Origin: Clostridia bacterium
GTDB taxonomy: Bacteria > Bacillota > Clostridia > Oscillospirales > CAG-382
Reading direction: 5' to 3'
DNA: 5,736 nucleotides
NCBI GenBank assembly: GCA_900754535.1
Contig: CAAEDF010000116.1
Span: forward strand, 1 to 5,736
Translations under genes and position numbers: made by a program
The notes under the pieces: generated by a model
Databases searched by the model: none
What the model was told of the DNA's origin: nothing
What the model saw: the letters and a program-made list of their open reading frames with translations, nothing else
Shown: positions 1 through 5,736 of the stretch, one piece after another
Position numbering within the stretch: the first letter of the stretch is position 1
Layout: each line of letters begins with the position of its first letter

Positions 1-52
1 GTATGTGCCGTTTTTTTCGCTTTTATACCGTGCCCGTACGAGCAGCGTCAGT
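1..52. other. Left-edge non-coding stretch, possible end of a convergent terminator
   Basis: No convincing gene is visible here. On the plus strand a GTGCCG is followed directly by seven T (11-17), then CGC and four T. This is how the 3' arm and T-tract of a rho-independent terminator look. The 5' arm, expected to resemble CGGCAC, would lie left of the window. If so, a plus-strand gene ends just outside and converges on the dnaJ operon. This is inference from half of a structure. Confidence 0.3.
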
Positions 53-87
53 AAAAGAAAAAACGGCCGAGCTTTAAGGCTCGGCCG
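53..87 (-). terminator. Rho-independent terminator of the hrcA-grpE-dnaK-dnaJ operon
   Basis: Read on the minus strand, a perfect 9-bp GC-rich stem (CGGCCGAGC, 87-79, with GCTCGGCCG, 72-64) closes a 6-nt loop (78-73). It is followed at once by TTTTTTCTTTT (63-53). The structure starts 27 nt after the dnaJ stop codon. The plus-strand side has no T-run after the stem, so it should act only on leftward transcription. Its place right after dnaJ indicates that the operon has four genes and that no methyltransferase gene such as prmA follows in the same transcript. Confidence 0.95.
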
Positions 88-114
88 CGTACACGTATGC
101 AAATCTGCGTGCGG

Positions 115-1254
115 TCATTTTTTCAGCTTGTCAAAAAACGACTGCTTTTCCTTGTGGTTCTTCTCGTCGCAGGCGTTTGCAAAGGCGGAAAGCAGATCCT
201 TTTGCTTTTTGGTGAGGTTTTTCGGTACCTCCACGTTCACCTTTACGCGCAGGTCGCCGCGGCCTTTACCGTTTATGTTCGGTATGCCCTTGCCCTTGAG
301 CGAAAAGATCGTACCCGTCTGCGTGCCCTCGGGTATCTGGAACTCGGAGCTGCCCTCAAGCGTCGGAACGGTCACCTTGGCGCCGAGAGCCGCCTCCGCG
401 AAGGTTATCGGCATTTCGAAATATATGTTGTTGCCCTGGCGTTCGAAGGTGGGGTGAGGACGCACCGACACGACAATTATAAGGTCGCCGCGCGGCCCGC
501 CGTGCAGACCCGCGCTGCCCTGACCGGAAAGCGAAATGCGCTGCCCGTCGTCTATCCCTGCTGGGATGGACACCTCAAGCGTCTTTTTCTTGCGCACAAA
601 TCCGGTGCCGCGGCAGGCGGTGCAGGGATCCTTTATTGTTTTGCCCTGACCGTGGCAGGCGTCGCAGGTCCTCACCGACTGCATTACGCCGAACGGGGTG
701 CGCTGGTTGACACGTACCTGTCCGGTGCCGCCGCAGGTCTGGCAGGTCTCTGCCTTAGTGCCTTTTTTTGCGCCTGTGCCGCCGCAGGAATCGCAGCTGT
801 CTACGCGCTCAAAGCTTATCTCCTTTTTGCAGCCGAATGCGGCTTCCTCAAAGCTTATGAAAATGCGCGCACCGATATCGTCGCCGCGTTCGGGCGCGTT
901 TGCCGAGCGTCCCGAGCGCGAGGAGGAGAACCCGCCGCCGAAAAAGCTTCCGAATATGTCGCTGAGGTCAAAGTCCATGCCCTGACCGCCGAATCCCGAA
1001 AACCCGCCTCCGGCGCCGAAGTTGGGGTCGACTCCCGCGTGTCCGTACTGGTCGTATTTTGCCTTCTTCTCCTTGTCGGAAAGCACGGAGTAGGCCTCGT
1101 TTATTTCCTTGAACTTCGCCTCGGCGGTCTTGTCGTCCTTGTTGGCGTCCGGGTGGTATTTCTTTGCAAGCGTGCGGTAGGCTTTTTTTATTTCATCGTC
1201 CGAAGCGCTTTTGGAAACTCCCAGCACCTCGTAATAATCTCTTTTTTCGGCCAT
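115..1254 (-). CDS. dnaJ: Chaperone protein DnaJ (Hsp40, type I)
   Basis: Cytoplasmic J-domain co-chaperone that binds unfolded polypeptides and stimulates ATP hydrolysis by DnaK. At 379 residues it has the normal length and the full type I architecture. The J-domain spans about residues 6-70 with the essential HPD triad at 34-36. A Gly/Phe-rich linker follows at about 78-110. The zinc-binding region has four CXXCXGXG repeats at 154-161, 171-178, 197-204 and 211-218, with all eight cysteines present. Two C-terminal beta-barrel substrate domains and a dimerisation tail complete it. The start ATG at 1254 gives [13 protein letters not shown], which aligns with family N-termini. Its ribosome site is weak: GGGA, about 8 nt upstream, is the best match. 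The gene is last in the operon, 63 nt after dnaK, and is followed by a terminator. No key residue is missing. The identification is secure. Confidence 0.98.
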   Translation of the reverse strand: MAEKRDYYEVLGVSKSASDDEIKKAYRTLAKKYHPDANKDDKTAEAKFKEINEAYSVLSDKEKKAKYDQYGHAGVDPNFGAGGGFSGFGGQGMDFDLSDIFGSFFGGGFSSSRSGRSANAPERGDDIGARIFISFEEAAFGCKKEISFERVDSCDSCGGTGAKKGTKAETCQTCGGTGQVRVNQRTPFGVMQSVRTCDACHGQGKTIKDPCTACRGTGFVRKKKTLEVSIPAGIDDGQRISLSGQGSAGLHGGPRGDLIIVVSVRPHPTFERQGNNIYFEMPITFAEAALGAKVTVPTLEGSSEFQIPEGTQTGTIFSLKGKGIPNINGKGRGDLRVKVNVEVPKNLTKKQKDLLSAFANACDEKNHKEKQSFFDKLKK

Positions 1255-1270
1255 ATGCTTAATCCCATTT

Positions 1271-1305
1271 CGGGGAACGCCGCCGGTATCACGGTGCGTT
1301 CCCCG
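1271..1305 (-). other. Intercistronic stem-loop between dnaK and dnaJ
   Basis: On the minus strand CGGGGAACGC (1305-1296) pairs perfectly with GCGTTCCCCG (1280-1271), a 10-bp stem. Inside it a further 3 bp can form (1294-1292 with 1285-1283) around a 6-nt loop. No T-tract follows; the next bases are AAATGGGATTAAGCAT and then the dnaJ start, so it is not a typical intrinsic terminator. It begins 13 nt after the dnaK stop and ends 16 nt before the dnaJ ATG. Plausible roles are protecting the 3' end of dnaK mRNA after processing, or lowering dnaJ expression relative to dnaK. Both roles are inferences. Confidence 0.75.
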
Positions 1306-1317
1306 CCTTTGCTTTGA

Positions 1318-3252
<1,935 letters not shown>

Positions 3253-3837
3253 TCAGTTTACCACTTTTACCATCGCGTGCCTGATTATCTTTTCGCCCAG
3301 CATATATCCGCGCTGGAAGGTCTGCACCACCGTGTTTGCCGGCTTGGATTCATCCTCCTCGTGCATCACGGCGTTGTGTAGCGCCGGGTCAAACTCTTTT
3401 CCGTCGGATTCTATCTCGGTTATCCCGAGCTTTGCGAAAATATCGGAAAGCTGCTTTCTCAAAAGCGCTATTCCCTTGTCCTCCGGCTCCAGCTCAAGCG
3501 CTCGCTCAAGCGCGTCCGCCATGGGCAGGAACAGCTCCGCGGCGCTTGCGTATGCGTCTGCGTGTATCGCCGCCTTTTCCGCGGTGGTCCGCTTGCGGTA
3601 ATTGTCGTACTCGGCCGCTATCCTCAGGTAGCTGTCGTTGCGCGCGTCAAGCTCGGCTTTTGTTTTTTCGCATTCCTTCTTCAGCCCCTCAAGCTCCTTC
3701 TTCAGCGCCTCGACTTCTTTCTTCGGTTCCTTGGCGTGCTGCTCGGCCTGAGAGCCTTTTCCGCAGTGCTTATCTTCCGCAGCCTTGCTTTCCGCTTTTT
3801 TATCCTCGTCCCGTATGTTTTCTTTTTCTTCCTGCAT
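3253..3837 (-). CDS. grpE: GrpE, nucleotide exchange factor for DnaK
   Basis: GrpE dimers open the DnaK nucleotide cleft, release ADP and so reset the chaperone cycle; the long helices also act as a thermosensor in studied members. The 194-residue product has a highly charged, Lys/Glu-rich N-terminus (1-40) that is probably disordered. A heptad-like helix from about 40 to 100 contains the family signature LRIAAEYDNYRKRT (71-84). A four-helix-bundle segment includes FLPMADALERAL (103-114). The C-terminal beta-wing has FDPALHNAVMHEED (149-162) and ends GYMLGEKIIRHAMVKV (177-192). Length and motifs are normal. The ATG at 3837 lies 32 nt after the hrcA stop, with a modest AGGCAGG ribosome site about 10 nt upstream, so coupling to hrcA translation is plausible. 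The identification is secure; the low-complexity N-terminus makes the exact start slightly less certain. Confidence 0.97.
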   Translation of the reverse strand: MQEEKENIRDEDKKAESKAAEDKHCGKGSQAEQHAKEPKKEVEALKKELEGLKKECEKTKAELDARNDSYLRIAAEYDNYRKRTTAEKAAIHADAYASAAELFLPMADALERALELEPEDKGIALLRKQLSDIFAKLGITEIESDGKEFDPALHNAVMHEEDESKPANTVVQTFQRGYMLGEKIIRHAMVKVVN

Positions 3838-3869
3838 GGTATTGAAACCTGCCTTTCCGCGCGTTGCGC

Positions 3870-4961
3870 TCAGCGCTCCACGTTGTTATTCTGCGATCCG
3901 GTATCGTTGCCGTCGCTGCCGTCGGTCACTGCCGGCGGCAGTGCGCTTCCAAGCTCCTCCGACAGCCCGCTTGCAAAATATTCCAGACTCGCCATTACCT
4001 TTTTGTAATCCATCCGCTTCGGTCCGATAACGCCTATGGCGCCCACCGTTTTTCCGTCCACTGTCACCGGCCTTACCACAAAGCTGGAATCGGGCAGCGG
4101 CGCGTCCGACGAGTCGCCTCCGATATAAACGCTGGCTTTGTCGGGGTTGGCGCCGGACAACATGTCGGCGAATTTCTCTCTCTCGCCCAGCAGCTCCAGC
4201 ACTCCCTTCGCCTTGGTGACACTGTTGAATTCGGGATATGAAAACAGCTTCGTAACGCCCTCCACGTGAACGCGCTCGGTATCGCCGGCGTTTGACATCT
4301 CGTATATTACGCGCAGCACCGGGGTCGACAGATACGCATACTGCCCGAGCGCTTCCTCGAATTTAAGAACTACCGGAAGGGAAATGCAGTTTATTTCCGC
4401 TCCGGCTATCACGCTGTTGAGCGCTTTGCATATCGCGTCCGACGCATCCTTGTCGATGGACGATTTCAGCTTTACGTTACGGCTTCTTACCGAACCGTCC
4501 GCGCATATCATGATGAGAAGAAATCCGTGCTCGTCGATAAGAACGGTCTCGTACCGGCTGACGTCGGCTTCGGAGGGTCTTATCACGGCAAACGCGGGAT
4601 AATTCGTCATCTCCGAGATAACGTGGCTTGCCTGCTCCATTATCTTCCCCAACTCGTCGACCTTGAAGGCCGTAAGCTCGTTGAGCAGCGAAAGCTCCTC
4701 CAGCGACAGACGGTAGCGCTCCATCAGAGAATTGACGTATGTTTTGTAGCCCAGCGCCGTCGGCACGCGTCCCGCGGAGGTGTGAGGCTGCTCAAGATAT
4801 CCGAGCTCCTCAAGCTCGCTCATCTCGTTGCGTATGGTAGCACTCGAAAGCGGTATCTGCGAAAAAGATGTCAGATATTTGGAGCCAACCGGCTCGCCGG
4901 TGGCAATGTATGCGTCAACGACCGATTTGAGTATCTCTTTTTTTCGATCGCTCAGCTCCAT
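3870..4961 (-). CDS. hrcA: HrcA, heat-inducible transcription repressor
   Basis: HrcA is a dimeric repressor that binds CIRCE operators. GroEL is known to maintain its activity, so loss of free GroEL during heat shock relieves repression. The product has 363 residues. The N-terminal winged helix spans about 1-75 and contains the diagnostic SSATIRNEMSELEELGYLEQ (39-58) and HTSAGRVPTALGYKTYV (60-76). The centre is the GAF-like and insertion region. The conserved end GAIGVIGPKRMDYKKVM is at 307-323. Beyond about residue 338 there is a tail of about 25 residues rich in Asp, Gly, Ser and Asn, which makes the protein slightly longer than usual. The start ATG is preceded by AGAAAGGAG (4979-4971) at 9 nt spacing. 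It is first in its operon and sits behind a CIRCE element, so it should repress itself and the three chaperone genes. Confidence 0.98.
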   Translation of the reverse strand: MELSDRKKEILKSVVDAYIATGEPVGSKYLTSFSQIPLSSATIRNEMSELEELGYLEQPHTSAGRVPTALGYKTYVNSLMERYRLSLEELSLLNELTAFKVDELGKIMEQASHVISEMTNYPAFAVIRPSEADVSRYETVLIDEHGFLLIMICADGSVRSRNVKLKSSIDKDASDAICKALNSVIAGAEINCISLPVVLKFEEALGQYAYLSTPVLRVIYEMSNAGDTERVHVEGVTKLFSYPEFNSVTKAKGVLELLGEREKFADMLSGANPDKASVYIGGDSSDAPLPDSSFVVRPVTVDGKTVGAIGVIGPKRMDYKKVMASLEYFASGLSEELGSALPPAVTDGSDGNDTGSQNNNVER

Positions 4962-4970
4962 GAATCGACG

Positions 4971-4979
4971 CTCCTTTCT
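4971..4979 (-). promoter_or_regulatory. hrcA ribosome binding site
   Basis: AGAAAGGAG on the minus strand ends 9 nt before the ATG at 4961. It fixes this start over other in-frame possibilities. It lies at the end of an mRNA leader of about 139 nt that begins at the CIRCE element. Confidence 0.85.
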
Positions 4980-5071
4980 GCTGATAATGCCCCTCTTTTT
5001 GGTCGCTCGGTAATTCCTCTGAGAGCCCGGGGATACGGTTCAAGCCTTTGCATGTTTACTCAATGGATTTG

Positions 5072-5098
5072 TTAGCACTCTGCAATCTCGACTGCTAA
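5072..5098 (-). promoter_or_regulatory. CIRCE operator, HrcA binding site
   Basis: The plus strand reads TTAGCACTC (5072-5080), a 9-nt spacer, then GACTGCTAA (5090-5098). The CIRCE consensus is TTAGCACTC-N9-GAGTGCTAA, so 17 of 18 arm bases match; the exception is C at 5092. A flanking G/C pair extends the inverted repeat by one. The element starts about 2 nt after the predicted transcription start of the hrcA operon, so bound HrcA would block initiation and the repeat would form the 5' end of the mRNA. It is the only CIRCE in the window. Confidence 0.96.
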
Positions 5099-5106
5099 CA
5101 ATGTAT

Positions 5107-5134
5107 ATTATATAACGTTTTTTTCTTTTGTCAA
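5107..5134 (-). promoter_or_regulatory. Sigma-A promoter of the hrcA operon
   Basis: Reading leftward, a perfect -35 TTGACA (5134-5129), a 16-bp spacer and a perfect -10 TATAAT (5112-5107) lie just upstream of CIRCE. Initiation is expected near 5100. A consensus vegetative promoter held down by HrcA is the expected design for CIRCE-controlled chaperone operons. It should drive the whole unit to the terminator at 87-53. Confidence 0.93.
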
Positions 5135-5185
5135 TAGGTATTTAAAAATATTTTCGCAAGCAAAACTTTATTATAAAATATATTT

Positions 5186-5197
5186 ATTGTCAACAAT
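5186..5197. repeat. Short inverted repeat ATTGT-CA-ACAAT
   Basis: Two perfect 5-bp arms are separated by 2 bp in the spacer between the two divergent promoters, about 52 bp upstream of the operon -35 and 75 bp upstream of the transporter -35. It could be a small operator. In AT-rich DNA such a palindrome can also arise by chance. Confidence 0.25.
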
Positions 5198-5202
5198 GCA
5201 CA

Positions 5203-5243
5203 AACAAGGGGCTTTTGAAAGTCATAAAAGCCACAGCTTTGTT
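5203..5243. repeat. Long imperfect inverted repeat between divergent promoters
   Basis: The outer arms are 5203-5209 and 5237-5243 (7 bp with one G-T). The inner arms are GGCTTTT (5210-5216) and AAAAGCC (5226-5232), 7 perfect bp around a 9-nt centre. The right side carries a 4-nt bulge. No T-run follows on either strand, so it is not a standard terminator. It lies 30 bp upstream of the plus-strand -35 box, outside both predicted transcripts, which suits a DNA-level regulatory site better than an RNA structure. Confidence 0.45.
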
Positions 5244-5268
5244 GGCAGGCAAACATAAATAATGCCAA
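5242..5268 (+). promoter_or_regulatory. TTGGCA-N15-TGCCAA dyad upstream of the MFS promoter
   Basis: Perfect 6-bp inverted arms (5242-5247 and 5263-5268) have their centres about two helical turns apart and end 4 bp before the -35 box. This position and geometry fit a dimeric regulator of the transporter gene. No regulator family can be named from the sequence, and the right-hand arm abuts the promoter region. It overlaps the preceding inverted repeat by two bases. Confidence 0.35.
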
Positions 5269-5272
5269 ACGC

Positions 5273-5300
5273 TTGACAAATATGGAACAGTGAGTATAAT
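5273..5300 (+). promoter_or_regulatory. Sigma-A promoter of the MFS transporter gene
   Basis: TTGACA (5273-5278), a 16-bp spacer and TATAAT (5295-5300) match both consensus boxes perfectly and face right. Initiation is expected near 5307, giving an untranslated leader of about 112 nt before the TTG start at 5419. It is the divergent partner of the hrcA promoter, about 140 bp away (-35 to -35). Confidence 0.88.
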
Positions 5301-5306
5301 AATGAA

Positions 5307-5418
5307 GGATTTAAGCGTTATGAGCCGGCCCACAAAGGAGTTTTTGGCAATACAGACTTTCTGACATCTGCGAGTCGGTTTGTATTGGGACTATATTTTA
5401 TATTATCCGGTGATTTTT
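5307..5418 (+). other. Structured 5' leader of the MFS gene, possible regulatory RNA
   Basis: A leader of about 112 nt carries three notable elements. First, a strong AAAGGAG (5334-5340) is not followed by any usable gene start; the only nearby one, TTG at 5344, stops after six codons. Second, CAATACAGAC (5348-5357) can pair with GTTTGTATTG (5378-5387), 10 bp with one G-U, closing a 20-nt loop. Third, GCCGG (5324-5328) can pair with CCGGT (5407-5411), which overlaps the real ribosome site. I do not recognise a known riboswitch class in it. A regulatory role is inference. Confidence 0.4.
5409..5414 (+). promoter_or_regulatory. Ribosome site supporting the TTG start of the MFS gene
   Basis: GGTGAT matches the 3' half of the extended Shine-Dalgarno complement AAAGGAGGUGAU. 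It leaves 4 nt to TTG at 5419, which corresponds to a normal spacing from a GGAGG core. The alternative in-frame GTG at 5410 would lie inside this site and has no good site of its own, so TTG is preferred. Confidence 0.6.
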
Positions 5419-5736
5419 TTGAAAAAATACACATCCACCAGAATTGCCTGCTATAACGGATATATCGTTCAGGCTGCGATAAACAATCTGCTTCCGCTTT
5501 TTTATGCGATAATCCAGCGCGATTTCCAAATAACCGTCGAACGGCTCGGCGCGCTGACCGCCGTTAACTTTATAACGCAGTTTGTCGTGGACCTGCTTGC
5601 GGTCAGATACGCCGACCGCATAGGGTGGCGCCGGTGCATATGCGCATCGCACGTGCTTGCCATGGCCGGATTTGTGATGCTTGCGTTTCTCCCGGGTATC
5701 ATTGACCCGTATACCGCCGTCGTGCTTTCGGTTATA
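5419..5736 (+). CDS. MFS transporter, N-terminal part (cut by window edge)
   Basis: Inner-membrane secondary transporter of the major facilitator superfamily; the substrate cannot be told. The 106 visible residues start (M)KKYTSTRIACYNGYIVQAAI from a TTG codon. Helix 1 covers about residues 9-32, with the INNLLPLFY segment (21-29). Helix 2 covers about 43-62. A motif-A-type loop, ADRIGWRR, is at 65-72. Helix 3 is at about 76-95, and a fourth begins at the edge. From memory, the INNLLP...Q, NF-TQ--VDLLA and LP-I--PY pattern resembles a group of MFS proteins common in Clostridia and loosely related to sugar permeases. The reading frame is open to the last base with no frameshift. It is divergent from the chaperone operon, and shared function is not implied. 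The start codon is less certain than the frame. Confidence 0.85.
   Translation, partial: MKKYTSTRIACYNGYIVQAAINNLLPLFYAIIQRDFQITVERLGALTAVNFITQFVVDLLAVRYADRIGWRRCICASHVLAMAGFVMLAFLPGIIDPYTAVVLSVI

Noticed and set aside
1271..1305. Hairpin after dnaK read as a transcription terminator
   Set aside because: No T-tract follows the stem on the minus strand, and dnaJ needs read-through from the upstream promoter, since no promoter is visible in the 63-nt gap.
97..1317. 406-codon plus-strand open frame opposite dnaJ
   Set aside because: It is the mirror of the dnaJ codon pattern in a GC-biased gene. The predicted product is low-complexity and resembles no family I know, while the opposite strand encodes an unmistakable DnaJ.
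5165..5193. Second leftward TTGACA (5193-5188) with TATAAT (5175-5170)
   Set aside because: Both boxes look good but the spacer is only 12 bp, too short for sigma-A. At a proper spacing the -10 would be TAAAGT (5170-5165), which is weak. The promoter at 5134-5107 is much better placed over CIRCE.
5398..5702. Two minus-strand open frames opposite the MFS gene
   Set aside because: They overlap a clear membrane-transporter frame, have no ribosome site, and show no recognisable motif.

Overview
The window holds one complete heat-shock chaperone operon, hrcA-grpE-dnaK-dnaJ, on the minus strand. It is read from about 5100 down to a terminator near 53. The start of a divergent plus-strand transporter gene of the major facilitator superfamily (MFS) runs off the right edge. 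The gene order hrcA-grpE-dnaK-dnaJ, the CIRCE operator, the Gram-positive-type DnaK (no proteobacterial insert in the ATPase domain) and the strong AGGAGG-type ribosome sites all point to Firmicutes. The codon use is moderately GC-rich (by eye), and together with the transporter type this suggests a gut-type Clostridia (Oscillospirales or a relative). The family cannot be fixed from this sequence alone.

Layout from left to right. Positions 1-52 hold no gene, only a T-run that may belong to a terminator of a gene left of the window. Positions 53-87 are the intrinsic terminator of the operon. Then come dnaJ (115-1254), a 63-nt gap with a strong GC hairpin, dnaK (1318-3159), a 93-nt AT-rich gap, grpE (3253-3837), a 32-nt gap and hrcA (3870-4961). 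From 4962 to 5418 there is a 457-bp divergent intergenic region. It contains the hrcA leader, the CIRCE operator, a near-ideal sigma-A promoter for the operon, several inverted repeats, a second near-ideal sigma-A promoter facing right, and a roughly 110-nt leader before the MFS gene (5419 to the edge).

How the genes work together: DnaJ delivers unfolded clients and stimulates DnaK ATP hydrolysis, and GrpE exchanges the nucleotide on DnaK. HrcA binds the CIRCE element at the transcription start and represses the whole operon, its own gene included. A single CIRCE-controlled promoter and a single terminator bracket the four genes, so the unit looks self-contained.

I see no evidence for a novel system here. 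The points most worth a second look are the structured leader of the MFS gene, with an orphan Shine-Dalgarno sequence and a possible pairing over the real ribosome site; the dnaK-dnaJ intercistronic hairpin next to a weak dnaJ ribosome site; and the one-base departure from the CIRCE consensus.
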